A DNA stretch of 64,000 bases from NCBI RefSeq assembly GCF_003024515.2, contig NZ_PYIX02000002.1, forward strand, positions 124,001-188,000, written 5' to 3'. The stretch is from Acinetobacter sichuanensis (GTDB lineage: Bacteria > Pseudomonadota > Gammaproteobacteria > Pseudomonadales > Moraxellaceae). The position numbers were made by a program, and so were the translations under genes. How positions within the stretch are numbered: the stretch's first letter is position 1; every line of letters begins with the position of its first letter. Positions 53,627 through 63,783 of this stretch are shown here, piece after piece. The notes under the pieces were generated by a model. The model saw only the letters and a program-made list of their open reading frames with translations, had not been told where the DNA came from and made no database searches.

Positions 53627-54727
53627 ATGAAAGTAATGCAACTTCTTCCCGAACTAAATAGTGGTGGTGTAGAACGCGGTACTTTGGAAATTGCCAGAGC
53701 ATTGGTTGCTGATGGGCATCAATCATTGGTTGTATCCAATGGCGGACGTTTAGTTCCAGAGCTAGAAGCAGAAGGAACAACCCATTTAACGCTGCCCATT
53801 CATAAAAAAGCTTTGTCTAGTCTGTGGCAAATCCGACCACTACGTAAACTGATTGAGCAACATCAACCTGATATTGTGCATGTGCGTTCACGAGTACCTG
53901 CGTGGCTGACGCATTTTACCCTCAAAGGTATTGCTGTGGAAAAACGTCCGCATCTGATCAGCACTGTACATGGTTTTTACTCTATTAATCGTTATAGTGC
54001 CATCATGACACAGGCTGAAAAAGTCATTGCTGTCTCTGACAGCGTAGTCAAATACATTACCGATCATTATAAAAACTGCCCACCTGAAGATATTGTCCGT
54101 ATTTATCGTGGGATTGATCCCAAAGCATTTCCACATGGTTATCAACCCCCTGCACAATGGATCAATAAAACTTTTCAAGATTTTCCACAATTAGAACATA
54201 AGTTTTTAATTTGCTTGCCCGGACGTATTACTCGCCTTAAAGGTCATGAAACCCTGATAGAACTGATGGAAAAATTGCGTGATCAATACCCACAACTGCA
54301 TGCTGTTGTAGTCGGCGGCGCAGACCCGAAAAAAGCAGCTTATTTAGATGAATTAGAAAACACCATTAAAAGCAAAAATTTAACTGATCACATCACCTTT
54401 GTGGGTCATCGTTCTGACATTCGCGAATGGTTGGCATTTTCTGACTTGGTGCTTTCTTTGTCCAATCAAGCAGAAACTTTTGGTCGTACTGCACTAGAAG
54501 CGCTTTCTGTCGGTACGCCTGTCGTTGGCTGGGACAGAGGTGGTGTCGCTGAAATTTTGGCAAATGTCTATCCACAAGGTAAAATTGCGGTAGATGACAA
54601 GGTTGCACTTTTGAATGCTGTAAAATTACATATTGATCAGCCACAACAGGTTGCACCTGTCACACAGTTCAGTTTAAAAGATATGTGTGATCAAACGATT
54701 GAGCTTTATAAAAAAATACTGAAGTAG
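53627..54727 (+). CDS. Glycosyltransferase family 4 protein
   Basis: The 366-residue cytosolic protein has the GT4 start LLPELNSGGVERGTLEIARA, a GRITRLKGHETLIELMEKL loop, and the donor-site EALSVGTPVVGWDRGGVAEIL (given in part as EALSVGTPVVGWD). It has no membrane helices. With LpxL next to it, a role in lipooligosaccharide core or glycan assembly is likely, but donor and acceptor sugars are unknown. It is preceded by an AAGGA ribosome site. Confidence 0.9.
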   Translation: MKVMQLLPELNSGGVERGTLEIARALVADGHQSLVVSNGGRLVPELEAEGTTHLTLPIHKKALSSLWQIRPLRKLIEQHQPDIVHVRSRVPAWLTHFTLKGIAVEKRPHLISTVHGFYSINRYSAIMTQAEKVIAVSDSVVKYITDHYKNCPPEDIVRIYRGIDPKAFPHGYQPPAQWINKTFQDFPQLEHKFLICLPGRITRLKGHETLIELMEKLRDQYPQLHAVVVGGADPKKAAYLDELENTIKSKNLTDHITFVGHRSDIREWLAFSDLVLSLSNQAETFGRTALEALSVGTPVVGWDRGGVAEILANVYPQGKIAVDDKVALLNAVKLHIDQPQQVAPVTQFSLKDMCDQTIELYKKILK

Positions 54728-54806
54728 CTTAGTTTTACATGAGTTTTATACTGAAAAGCTGAATCATTGAATTTGGCTTTTTTATTTAAAATATTTGAGA
54801 ATTAAA

Positions 54807-55370
54807 ATGAAAATTCAAAATAAATTGTTTTATACAAGCTTGGTTATACTCACTTTTTCTTTATCTGCATGCAGTGACACCAAAGAAACAGCCTCCCATA
54901 CAAAAACAACTCAAACTCAAGAAATCCAAAATCCGCAAGGTCATTGGCAAGTAAAAGGCGATTATCTCTCCACTGCAAATAAACATGACATTAAGACTGA
55001 TCTTGCGCAATTAACGTTGATCAGCCAAGCCTATAATAGGAAAGTATTAAAAATGCATGAAGACGTTAAAACAGCAGGCAATAACCCTGAAAAAATCAAA
55101 AAAATTCTAGTAGAAACCAATACTATTCGAGATTATTTCAAACAAAAATATACAGAGTTGCATCTAAAAAGCTCAGAAGTACAAAATATCCGTACATTAA
55201 TCATTGATAACTTTATGATCTCAGAACAACTTTATACATTATCTATGCAAGCTGATTTTAGCCTCAATGCACCAAGTGAAGAGTTTAAACAATTATCAAA
55301 ACGCTCAATGGATTTACAACAAAAAATTGGTACTGAACTTGAAGGATTAAATGCCAAATATACAAAATAA
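54807..55370 (+). CDS. Hypothetical lipoprotein, 187 residues
   Basis: The protein has a lipoprotein signal ending in a lipobox-like LSAC (Cys about residue 22), followed by a Thr/Gln-rich linker and a helical domain (LAQLTLISQAYNRKVLKM onward). I start at ATG 54807 rather than the upstream TTG. Function is unknown. It is convergent with the DUF2252 gene; a weak hairpin lies between. Confidence 0.68.
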   Translation: MKIQNKLFYTSLVILTFSLSACSDTKETASHTKTTQTQEIQNPQGHWQVKGDYLSTANKHDIKTDLAQLTLISQAYNRKVLKMHEDVKTAGNNPEKIKKILVETNTIRDYFKQKYTELHLKSSEVQNIRTLIIDNFMISEQLYTLSMQADFSLNAPSEEFKQLSKRSMDLQQKIGTELEGLNAKYTK

Positions 55371-55381
55371 CCTATATTTAA

Positions 55382-55408
55382 AAGCCTCTCATAATGAAAG
55401 GCTCTTTC
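55382..55408. terminator. Weak terminator between lipoprotein and DUF2252 gene
   Basis: Imperfect stem AAAGCCT...AGGCTCTTT around 55381-55407, with T at the right. Low confidence. Confidence 0.4.
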
Positions 55409-55415
55409 TAAAAGT

Positions 55416-56861
55416 TTATAACACCTCATCCCCTGCAACGTCTATTTTTCCATTTTCAATTTCTTGTAAAAATTGTGCATAATCCGCTGCATTTCGTTCG
55501 GCATATTGAACTGCATATTCCTGAATAACTTTGACAATTTGCTTACCTTCGCCCAAATAGCCCATCAAGACATCGGCATTACCTGCTTTCGCATGCGCAT
55601 GTGCCAAGGCTAAACCACAACTATCCGCATATTCATAAAGATACACATCGTCCATATCTTCTAAATCTATAGAAACTTTCATGTCACGTAACTGACGGAC
55701 ATAAAACTGTTGATGCTCCTGACTATACGATGCAAAACCCAAGAAAATATCATTTGCTGCTTGCATTAACTGTTGCCCTGAAATGACACGTTCGCCTTCA
55801 TGTTTGGCTTTTTCAAGAAATAATGGACTTAAAATGGAAGGATTTGCTTCTTTCATTTGTAAAATTAAAGGTTCACGATCTGCATCTTCAAACAAAGCAA
55901 TCGCTGCACGTGTACCCACACTCCCTACACCAACAACTTTTAACGCGATATCGGTACAACGATAACGGTCAAATAGCACCTGACGATCAGACTTTAAAGA
56001 ATCACGATAACGCTTAAAAAATGCTTTGGAATTTTTAGCAAAAACTTCACCTTTTACAGGATGGCGCAGCAAGGGTGGTTCATCAATAAAACAACGATGT
56101 CCTGTTTCTGCATCATAATCCGTAAGTTTCGGCAATACGGACGCAGAAGTACGACGATGCGCTGTCGCTAACTGTTTTTCACGCTTTTTACGAATTTTTT
56201 GATCTTCGGTATGTTGCAAAAGTACCGCTGCATCTACTTTTTCATACCAAGTTTGTAAGGGTGATAATGTTCTAAAGTGTTGTAGATGCTGCCGATAAGC
56301 ATTAAGCATGACTTCAATGGCTTTTAAGCCTACTTTTTCACCGAGCTTAATTTCACTTGCTGCGATGATGAAACTTGTTGCTAGACGTTTTAAGTCCCAT
56401 TCAAAAGGAGCAACTAAAGTTTCATCAAAATCATTAATGCCAAATAATAAATTACGCTCAGGGCTAGCAAAACCACCAAAATTTAACAAATGACAATCAC
56501 CACAAATTTGCTGCATCAAACCTGAATGACTTTTTTCCCATACTAAATCATACAACATCAAAGATGGCATACCACGAAAATAAGCAAATGGCGAAACACT
56601 CATTCGTTTTGCACGTACAGGTTTTAAAATATCTACACGCCCTTGATTACTCCAATGATAAATCGTTAGTGCATCGACTCCCTTTGGGCGCTCTGAGAGC
56701 TGACTCAGTTCTGAACGTGAAATAATTTTTCGTTGAGCTTTACCCAACTCAAAGCCTTGCTCCTGATTCAAGAGTTTATTTTTATATTGATGTGAGGTCA
56801 GATCAATACTGGAATCTGCCCATAAAAATTGTGGCAATTCAGGTGAATTTTTTTTGTGCAT
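55416..56861 (-). CDS. DUF2252 family protein
   Basis: The 481-residue protein has the DUF2252 features MSVSPFAYFRGMPSLMLYDL, CGDCHLLNFGGFASPERNLL, GINDFDETLVAPFEWDLKRLATS, VGVGSVGTRAAIALF and LALAHAHAKAGN. The core resembles protein-kinase-like or aminoglycoside-kinase-like folds with His and Asp residues, but the function is unknown. The ATG at 56861 is used; an upstream TTG two codons away is less likely. Confidence 0.85.
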   Translation of the reverse strand: MHKKNSPELPQFLWADSSIDLTSHQYKNKLLNQEQGFELGKAQRKIISRSELSQLSERPKGVDALTIYHWSNQGRVDILKPVRAKRMSVSPFAYFRGMPSLMLYDLVWEKSHSGLMQQICGDCHLLNFGGFASPERNLLFGINDFDETLVAPFEWDLKRLATSFIIAASEIKLGEKVGLKAIEVMLNAYRQHLQHFRTLSPLQTWYEKVDAAVLLQHTEDQKIRKKREKQLATAHRRTSASVLPKLTDYDAETGHRCFIDEPPLLRHPVKGEVFAKNSKAFFKRYRDSLKSDRQVLFDRYRCTDIALKVVGVGSVGTRAAIALFEDADREPLILQMKEANPSILSPLFLEKAKHEGERVISGQQLMQAANDIFLGFASYSQEHQQFYVRQLRDMKVSIDLEDMDDVYLYEYADSCGLALAHAHAKAGNADVLMGYLGEGKQIVKVIQEYAVQYAERNAADYAQFLQEIENGKIDVAGDEVL

Positions 56862-57263
56862 AACCAATTTTCTAATTTTGTTTGTGATCAGAAATCATAA
56901 CATTGGCTTTTTTATCTTGTCATCATTTGTCTGATGTTCATTTAAATTGCTTTTAAATAATTTTAGCTTTGAATGAAATATTTTTGCTCACCCTAAATAA
57001 GCATAACCCGAGTTCTGCATCCTGCAAAACTCGGGTATATGAGGTTGTGCTTTCAAGTTGCTTTTATTTTTATTGTGTTTGGTTGTCCATTCCAACATCA
57101 TATCCATGATGATTTTCCATCAGCTTCGTCTTCCTTAATTGGGACTCTTCCTTTCCCTATTCCGTGTGCTGATGTGATCATATTAAAGCCTATTCATAAA
57201 ATTGCCTATCCGCTATGTACCTAAATTGACGTAAGCATTTTCCTACAAATATTAATTTTATAT
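56862..57263. other. Intergenic region with a 9-bp GC-rich hairpin
   Basis: About 400 bp between two minus-strand genes. It has a perfect 9-bp stem ACCCGAGTT/AACTCGGGT (57006-57014 with 57028-57036) with no T tail, followed by about 190 bp of less AT-rich sequence in which I see no convincing protein. A 61-codon frame at 57039 lacks a ribosome site and is probably spurious. It could be a repeat or a fragment of a lost element. Confidence 0.5.
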
Positions 57264-58391
57264 TTAAGGTATTTTTCCATTATCTTTATAATCTTGGGCA
57301 ATTTCATCAGTCACTATTTTTTCTTCACGCTCTGCTTTTTCAATTCCTTCTTGAATCGCTTCTTGTGCTTCTTGCTCATCAGCATCGGTTTGTTCTAGCT
57401 CTTCTTGAATCGCTTCAAATTCACGTCCTGTTTGCAAAACAACATAAATAGGGAAATGGTCTGAACCCACATGTGGCAAACGTTCCATGTGTACCAAAGC
57501 AAAGTCTGTACTATGAAATAAATGGTCAAGTGACCATCTTAAAAGCTTATAATCTGCATGAAAAGTATTGACATATTTGCGCCCAACACGTGGGTCAAGT
57601 AAACCACTTATTCGCTGAAATAAACGTGTTGTTCGAGACCAAGCGACATCATTTAAATCGCCCATCACAATACAGCTTTCATCCAAATCTTTAATTTGAT
57701 CCCCGACAATCAGTAACTCTGCATCACGTAAGGTAGAGTCTTTTGCTTCAGTTGGACTCGGTGGTTTCGGATGTAAACAATAAAGCTGCACAGGTTGTCC
57801 TGAGTCTAAAATTACTGTTGTATGAATAGATGGAATTTCATCACTTAAAATAAATTTGACTTCAGTATCAAGTAATTTCAGCTTGCTATACAAATGCATG
57901 CCATACAAATTATCTAAAGGTACGGGAACACGATAAGGATAATCCTTCTCGATGCTAGACAATTCATTTTGCCAAGTTTGATCTGTTTCTAAAGTTAATA
58001 CGATGTCAGGTTGATGCTTTTCAATTTGTTCAATTAACAAATGATATTGATCGTTAGGAGTCAACACATTAGACACAATCACCGAGATTTGCCGTTTAGC
58101 ATCAAGCTGTTCTGGGCGTACTTGAGCAACTTGTTTTTTCCAAAGAAAAGTATAAGGCAGCACCATTTTTAACTGATATGCCAATGCAACAATCAATAAA
58201 ATAAAAATAATTTCTCGTTTTAAATCCCATTCACCTTGCCAAAAAATCAATAAAAAAAATGCAATGACGCCCAACGCTAAGATTTGTAAGCGTGGAAAAT
58301 CTGCACCACGAAACCACCATTCATCTCGTGGAATCAGTGACCAAAAACTCAGCCAAATCACCACACCTGCAAGAATTTCGATCCAAAACAT
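57264..58391 (-). CDS. Endonuclease/exonuclease/phosphatase family membrane protein
   Basis: The 375-residue protein has two or three N-terminal membrane segments (about 5-22, 30-48, 63-78), a DNase-I-like EEP domain with LTLETDQTWQ, CIVMGDLNDVAWS and VGSDHFPIYVVL (the Asp-Asn and Ser-Asp-His catalytic pairs), and a C-terminal 50-residue acidic tail dominated by Glu, Gln and Asp. The active site faces the periplasm if the helices are as predicted. The substrate may be a phosphodiester or a lipid head group. Confidence 0.85.
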   Translation of the reverse strand: MFWIEILAGVVIWLSFWSLIPRDEWWFRGADFPRLQILALGVIAFFLLIFWQGEWDLKREIIFILLIVALAYQLKMVLPYTFLWKKQVAQVRPEQLDAKRQISVIVSNVLTPNDQYHLLIEQIEKHQPDIVLTLETDQTWQNELSSIEKDYPYRVPVPLDNLYGMHLYSKLKLLDTEVKFILSDEIPSIHTTVILDSGQPVQLYCLHPKPPSPTEAKDSTLRDAELLIVGDQIKDLDESCIVMGDLNDVAWSRTTRLFQRISGLLDPRVGRKYVNTFHADYKLLRWSLDHLFHSTDFALVHMERLPHVGSDHFPIYVVLQTGREFEAIQEELEQTDADEQEAQEAIQEGIEKAEREEKIVTDEIAQDYKDNGKIP

Positions 58392-58577
58392 AATTTACAC
58401 TCTTATATTCTTAATTTTTTATTGATTCATAAATTTATATCAGTTTTGCATGTAACATAAACAAGATATATTGCACAATATTGTTGATGTTTTGATTATG
58501 TAGCTATTGCAGTTACATATCCTTTTGATACACTCGAATCCCCCTATTAATTTTTTAACGCTCCGAGGCGAAGTGAC

Positions 58578-59696
58578 ATGAAAGTAGGTCTGGTCGGTTG
58601 GCGCGGGATGGTTGGTTCCGTCCTTATGCAACGTATGGTTGAAGAGAATGATTTTGCTCATTTTGAGCCATTCTATTTTTCTACCAGTAATGCAGGTGGT
58701 GAAGCCCCTGCTTTTGGTGGTAAGACTGCCCCAGCACTTATGGATGCATCAGACATTAACAGTCTGAAGCAAATGGATGTCATTATTACCTGTCAAGGTG
58801 GCGACTATACCACTGAAGTTTTTCCAAAACTTAAAGCTGACGGTTGGAATGGCTACTGGATTGATGCTGCATCAACCTTGCGTATGGATGATGAAGCGAT
58901 CATCGTACTTGATCCAGTGAACATGAATGTCATCAAAGATGGTTTAGTCAATGGAACTAAAACATTCGTTGGTGGAAACTGTACAGTTTCACTCATGTTA
59001 ATGGGCTTAGGCGGTTTATTCCAGAACAATCTTGTGGAATGGGCAACCTCTATGACTTATCAAGCAGCTTCAGGTGCAGGCGCGCAAAATATGCGTGAAC
59101 TGATCACAGGCATGGGCTACTTATATAACAATACTAAAGATTTACTCGATGACCCACGCTCACCAATTTTAGACATCGACTCTAAAATTGCACAATTACA
59201 ACGTGGCGAAGGTTTCCCATCAACAAACTTTGGTGTGCCTTTAGCAGGTTCACTCATTCCTTACATTGACAAACAGCTTGAAAGCGGTCAGTCAAAAGAA
59301 GAATGGAAAGGTCAAGTCGAAACCAACAAGATTTTGGGCAATGCGCAAATTGTTCCAATTGATGGTCATTGTGTGCGTATTGGTGCAATGCGTTGCCATT
59401 CTCAAGCATTGACTTTGAAATTGAAAAAAGACATTCCTTTAGATGAAATTGAAGATATCTTACGTAATGCAAACCAATGGGCAAAAGTTGTTCCAAATAC
59501 TCGTGAAGCATCAATGACTGATCTTACACCTGTTGCTGTAACTGGAACTTTAACTGTGCCTGTAGGTCGTCTACGTAAACTCAATATGGGTAAAGAATAT
59601 CTTGGTGCTTTCACTGTAGGTGACCAATTACTTTGGGGCGCTGCTGAGCCTTTACGCCGTATGTTACGTATTTTAATTGACTATAAAAATGCGTAA
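58578..59696 (+). CDS. asd: Aspartate-semialdehyde dehydrogenase
   Basis: Asd reduces aspartyl phosphate to the semialdehyde, the branch point to Lys, Met, Thr and diaminopimelate for the wall. The 372-residue protein starts [20 protein letters not shown] and has the catalytic Cys in [16 protein letters not shown] and the active His in [20 protein letters not shown]. It is the proteobacterial long type. The following fimV and truA genes keep the order known in Pseudomonas. Confidence 0.98.
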   Translation: MKVGLVGWRGMVGSVLMQRMVEENDFAHFEPFYFSTSNAGGEAPAFGGKTAPALMDASDINSLKQMDVIITCQGGDYTTEVFPKLKADGWNGYWIDAASTLRMDDEAIIVLDPVNMNVIKDGLVNGTKTFVGGNCTVSLMLMGLGGLFQNNLVEWATSMTYQAASGAGAQNMRELITGMGYLYNNTKDLLDDPRSPILDIDSKIAQLQRGEGFPSTNFGVPLAGSLIPYIDKQLESGQSKEEWKGQVETNKILGNAQIVPIDGHCVRIGAMRCHSQALTLKLKKDIPLDEIEDILRNANQWAKVVPNTREASMTDLTPVAVTGTLTVPVGRLRKLNMGKEYLGAFTVGDQLLWGAAEPLRRMLRILIDYKNA

Positions 59697-59721
59697 ATTT
59701 AAAAATTTATTTAAATAATGT

Positions 59722-59750
59722 AAAGCCGAACTGTAAAGTTCGGTTTTTTT
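59722..59750 (+). terminator. Terminator of asd
   Basis: A 7-bp stem CCGAACT/AGTTCGG (59726-59732 with 59737-59743, loop GTAA) followed by seven T. Confidence 0.85.
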
Positions 59751-59835
59751 ATGTAACTATACGGTTAAAAATTTATTTGGGGCGATAACTAAGCAAATCC
59801 ATGCTTGGTTAAATGACGATAATTTCATTAGAGCA

Positions 59836-61194
59836 ATGAAAGCGATGACCGTATATAACAAACTAAAAATTGCCATATTAGCTATTATTGCATCACAATC
59901 TGTATCTGCAATTCAAATTGATCCGATTCAAATTCAATCTGGCTCAGGAGATTTGCTTTATGCAGAGATGAAATTTAGCAATTCAAATCCAAACGAAAAA
60001 ATTGATGTAGATCTGGCCTCGGCAGAAGACATGGTGGACTTACGTTTATCACATCAACCCTCTGGACATTTGAACTTCTTTACACGCCGTTCAGGTGACG
60101 GAAATGGTGTGATTGTGATTACATCATCACGTCCTTTTATTGAGCCTGAACTCAATATTCTGATTAGAGTCAAAGAAGGCAGTGCCACTCATATTCAACA
60201 AGTCAAAGCAAGTTTAACACGCACTAAAACGCCTGCGGCTTCGCAAAATATCACAGCAAATGAAAAAGCATTAACGCCTCAAATGATTGTGAGCGAAAAA
60301 GAGATTGCTTTAAGTCTGCCAGAAAGTGCTTCACAGCAAGTGGTTGCAACTGAGATAACATCAAGCAACTCTGTGACAGCAAAGAGTTCTGATGGCAATA
60401 ATTTAGCAATTTCTACAACGAGTTTGCCTGAACTTAAAAACAACCAGATCACGCTCAACACACAAACCAGTGCAACAACAAATACGATATTAAAAGAAAA
60501 TGCCGAAGCAACTAAAGCGGCTTTCTTAAAGTATCATCCAAATGCCCAAGTCAAAGAACAAACGGCATCGGCTGTGCAAAAACCACCGCAAAACACGCAA
60601 AAGCCAACTCAAACAAATATAAATACTCAACAAAAACCTGCTCAACAGACGAGAACCAATAAAGGTTCATATACCGTACAAGCCAATGAGTCGTTATGGT
60701 CTATTGCAAATAAAATTGCAGCCAAAACAGGACGAAATGTTGCAGATGTTATGCGTGAGTTACAAGCAGATAATCAAAATGCATTTATTCAAGGTGATCC
60801 AAATCGGATACGTCAAGGCATTGCTTTAAACCTGTCACAAGCTCTACCTGTAAATCCTCAACAAAAATTTAAACCTGCTCAACCTACAACTGAGCAGAAA
60901 CCTTCTGCAAAAACAAAATATCGTTTAAATCAAGCTGAAATGAGTATTGTTGCAGATCAGAAAAAAACGACAAACCTAACAACTGAACAAAAAAATACTC
61001 AACAAAATCCAACTTCTGCGGAATTATCCACAAAAGTTATGACAGCACGTGAAAAAACAGTTAAATTACAAAATAACGTGACGCAACTGAGTTTAGCGCT
61101 AAATCAAAAAAACAATCGGATTCAGCTACTCAATGCTCGACTTGCACAGATTCAGCAACAATTGCAGCAGGCTGACGCAAAAAAACCGAAGTAA
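59836..61194 (+). CDS. FimV-like protein, N-terminal (periplasmic, LysM) half
   Basis: FimV is a polar hub needed for type IV pili and twitching. This 452-residue product covers its periplasmic half: a signal peptide (about 7-25), a conserved beta domain (DPIQIQSGSGDLLYAEMKF), a Gln/Pro/Thr-rich linker (about 240-272), a LysM domain (GSYTVQANESLWSIANKI, about residues 273-335) and a C-terminal coiled coil. The TM and cytoplasmic half lies in the next ORF. The two are in different frames, 55 bp apart. An ATG three codons in (59845) is an alternative start. Confidence 0.82.
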   Translation: MKAMTVYNKLKIAILAIIASQSVSAIQIDPIQIQSGSGDLLYAEMKFSNSNPNEKIDVDLASAEDMVDLRLSHQPSGHLNFFTRRSGDGNGVIVITSSRPFIEPELNILIRVKEGSATHIQQVKASLTRTKTPAASQNITANEKALTPQMIVSEKEIALSLPESASQQVVATEITSSNSVTAKSSDGNNLAISTTSLPELKNNQITLNTQTSATTNTILKENAEATKAAFLKYHPNAQVKEQTASAVQKPPQNTQKPTQTNINTQQKPAQQTRTNKGSYTVQANESLWSIANKIAAKTGRNVADVMRELQADNQNAFIQGDPNRIRQGIALNLSQALPVNPQQKFKPAQPTTEQKPSAKTKYRLNQAEMSIVADQKKTTNLTTEQKNTQQNPTSAELSTKVMTAREKTVKLQNNVTQLSLALNQKNNRIQLLNARLAQIQQQLQQADAKKPK

Positions 61195-61249
61195 TTCACG
61201 TATTTTCTTAAATTAAGGTTCATTGGATACAATGAAGGGGTAACGGAAC

Positions 61250-62725
61250 ATGTTGTTGTATATCATTCCTTTTGTTTTATTGTTGGTCGTCGCAATTGTT
61301 TTAAAAAAACGTGAAAGCAGCAATAACGATGCAGGCACTGGAAAAACAAATAAAGCCACCAATAAAAAAACTGCAAAAAAAAATGTTGCTAAAACTGCAC
61401 GCTCAAGTCAACGACAATCTACAGAAGTTGTTGAAACACCTGTTGTTGCTCAAGAAAAGTTTGTAGAAATTAGTTCAGACTTAAAACAAAAAATTGAAAA
61501 TCTGATCAAAGAAAAAAACTACTCAGCCGCTGAAGCACAAATCAACCTCGCCCTAAATCAAGACAACCGTCAACATTCGCTATATCTTTATTTATTAGAT
61601 ATTCATTTAGCGCAAAAAGATGATTTTGCAGTTAATCAACTCATTCAATTTATTGGTAGTTTAGGTTTAGACGATATTTTAAAACAAGCTGAAGAAAAAA
61701 GAGCGCTTGTTTCAACACAAAAGATTGATGCGATTGAGTTTGAACCCTCTACAACACCTGTTATTCCTGCGACTGCTGCACCAATTGAAAAAAGTCCTGT
61801 TTCTTCTGATGCTTTTGATTCACTGGTTGATGTTAAAACTCAGACAAATAACAGTTTTGATTTATTACAAAATGAATATAGTCCAAGTACAAAAACAGAG
61901 GCAACGCCTTCTTTAGATTTAGACTTTACTGCTCCCAGTGAAACACCAACAACCCCTGTACCCGATTTAGATTTTGCACCAAGTCCAGCGCCTACTACTT
62001 TAGATTTCACTCCAAGTTCAGCACCTACTATCGAAGTAGCACAACCGACTGAAGCATCTACAGAAGTTGCTGATTTAGACTTTACACTTGCACCAGTAGA
62101 AAAAAAGGACAGTGCAGAACAATCAACTGCTCATGAAGCATTAGATTTTTCATTTGGATTAGATACCACTACACCAAGCACACCTGAACCTGTTACTGAA
62201 AATACGGTAACAACAGATAGCGCTCCACTTGAGTTTAGTTTTGATCTTAGCCCACAAACAACACCTACACCTGTAGCAGAAGCTAGTCCTCAAACTCCAG
62301 ACCATTCACCAACAGAAATGCTGACTGAATTCAAAATGGATTTTGATGCACCCACTCAAGAAGCACCAAGTGTTGAAGCAAGCTCGCCAACGCTTGAGTT
62401 TAAATTAGATAATACTGATCTTGAAGATAAACCTAATTTTAGTTTTGATGCAGCAGAACCAAGTCCTGTGGAATTGGCACCACAAACCATCGAAACATTA
62501 CATACAACAGATACACTTTCTTTCAGTACAGATGATCCTTTAACACAAGCATTTCCTAAGTTATTAGAAGTCAATGAACTTGCTTTAAATTTAGATCTTG
62601 CAGAACAATATATCGATCTGGGTGCATATGCTTCAGCACGTGAGATTCTTAGCCAAAATGCTGACCAGTTTTCACCTGCACAACGTGAACAATCACAAAG
62701 TTTACTTAACCGCATAGCATCTTAA
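61250..62725 (+). CDS. FimV-like protein, membrane-anchor and cytoplasmic C-terminal half
   Basis: The 491-residue protein begins with a membrane helix (MLLYIIPFVLLLVVAIVL), then a basic stretch and a TPR-like segment (NYSAAEAQINLALNQDN). A long acidic region (about 170-430) with repeated DLDF/LEFSF and Thr/Pro/Ser motifs follows, and a C-terminal FimV domain LNLDLAEQYIDLGAYASARE. A ribosome site GGGGTAACGG precedes the ATG. Together with the previous gene it makes the parts of a standard FimV, but as two chains. The acidic linker holds at least six DLDF/LDFTF-like motifs. Confidence 0.8.
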   Translation: MLLYIIPFVLLLVVAIVLKKRESSNNDAGTGKTNKATNKKTAKKNVAKTARSSQRQSTEVVETPVVAQEKFVEISSDLKQKIENLIKEKNYSAAEAQINLALNQDNRQHSLYLYLLDIHLAQKDDFAVNQLIQFIGSLGLDDILKQAEEKRALVSTQKIDAIEFEPSTTPVIPATAAPIEKSPVSSDAFDSLVDVKTQTNNSFDLLQNEYSPSTKTEATPSLDLDFTAPSETPTTPVPDLDFAPSPAPTTLDFTPSSAPTIEVAQPTEASTEVADLDFTLAPVEKKDSAEQSTAHEALDFSFGLDTTTPSTPEPVTENTVTTDSAPLEFSFDLSPQTTPTPVAEASPQTPDHSPTEMLTEFKMDFDAPTQEAPSVEASSPTLEFKLDNTDLEDKPNFSFDAAEPSPVELAPQTIETLHTTDTLSFSTDDPLTQAFPKLLEVNELALNLDLAEQYIDLGAYASAREILSQNADQFSPAQREQSQSLLNRIAS

Positions 62726-62743
62726 AATTATTCGTTTTAAGAT

Positions 62744-62771
62744 AAAGCAGTCATTTATGGCTGCTTTTTTA
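62744..62771 (+). terminator. Terminator after fimV C-terminal half
   Basis: A stem AAAGCAG/CTGCTTT (62744-62750 with 62761-62767) with a T tail. Confidence 0.75.
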
Positions 62772-62788
62772 TTGTGAACTAGAGAATC

Positions 62789-63775
62789 ATGAACACAAAA
62801 ATTGCTTTGATTTATATGGGCGGAACCTTTGGATGCGTTGGTGAACCTTTAGCACCTATGCCAGAGGTGGAGTTTATCCCCAAACTACAACACATTCTGC
62901 CACCACAACTTAAAATTGAATGTTTTAAAGCACCCAATATTAAAGACAGCAGTGCCTGCACTGCTGTTGACTGGTTGAAGCTCATTCAACAAATTCAAAC
63001 GCTACAACTGCAAAATTTCCAACATTTCGTTGTTATTCATGGTACAGATACCCTCAGTTATGCTGCTGCAACCTTGTCACATTTTTTAGGAGAATCTTGT
63101 CATGTGGTTATGACGGGTAGTCAGTATCCTCTTCTAAATATTCAAGGTGACGATACACGTGAATTTACTGATGCTGTCGACAACTTAAATACAGCACTTG
63201 AAGCTGTCAGCAAACTACCTGTCGGTGTCTATTTGGCTTTTTACCATCAAGTCGTACATGCCAGAACAGCACTCAAAGCCCACAGTACTGCACTTGATGC
63301 ATTTCGTGGCTCTAAAGCCGATCAAGATATTCAAATGTTGCATTCTGTGATCAATGTCCAACTCAAACATATTGAAAAAGCACAGCATTTAAATATTGTG
63401 AATTGGATGATGGTTCCCACAGAACTTGCTCAATTCAATCAAAATCTGCAATCGCTGATTTCAAATGCACCGCATTTTTTAATTTTACAAGCGTATGGTG
63501 TAGGCAACCTTGCTGTAAATGCCTCAATCATTCAAAGCTTCAAAGCATTACAACAACAAGGCTGTCAAATTGTGCTTTCGACCCAAGTCCCACTGGGCGG
63601 AATGGATCAACGCTATGCCATCAGCCAATGGATCAAAGAATCTAAAGTTTTAATCAGTGATGCACTCAGCCAAGCCGATCTTTATGCCAAAATTCTAAAA
63701 ATTTATTTACAATATCCAACTCCAGACCAGTGGCATACACATTGGTATGATCATTTTAATCATTCACCTGAATAG
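62789..63775 (+). CDS. Type I L-asparaginase-like amidohydrolase
   Basis: The 328-residue cytosolic protein has the two catalytic threonine sites: YMGGTFG near the N-terminus and [16 protein letters not shown]. The middle carries VMTGSQYPL and [14 protein letters not shown], as in asparaginases. No signal peptide, so it is likely the cytoplasmic type I enzyme rather than the periplasmic high-affinity type II. It hydrolyses asparagine to aspartate and ammonia. It sits between fimV and truA, 8 bp before truA. Confidence 0.9.
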   Translation: MNTKIALIYMGGTFGCVGEPLAPMPEVEFIPKLQHILPPQLKIECFKAPNIKDSSACTAVDWLKLIQQIQTLQLQNFQHFVVIHGTDTLSYAAATLSHFLGESCHVVMTGSQYPLLNIQGDDTREFTDAVDNLNTALEAVSKLPVGVYLAFYHQVVHARTALKAHSTALDAFRGSKADQDIQMLHSVINVQLKHIEKAQHLNIVNWMMVPTELAQFNQNLQSLISNAPHFLILQAYGVGNLAVNASIIQSFKALQQQGCQIVLSTQVPLGGMDQRYAISQWIKESKVLISDALSQADLYAKILKIYLQYPTPDQWHTHWYDHFNHSPE

Positions 63776-63783
63776 GGGTATTT

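Noticed and set aside
57039-57224. 61-codon ORF in the gap before the EEP gene
   Set aside because: No ribosome site, no recognisable domain and an unlikely composition.
59836-62725. FimV split as a simple frameshift pseudogene
   Set aside because: The second ORF has its own ribosome site and starts with a signal-anchor helix, and the first ends cleanly after the coiled coil. So I report it as a split, not a broken gene, though an indel cannot be fully excluded.
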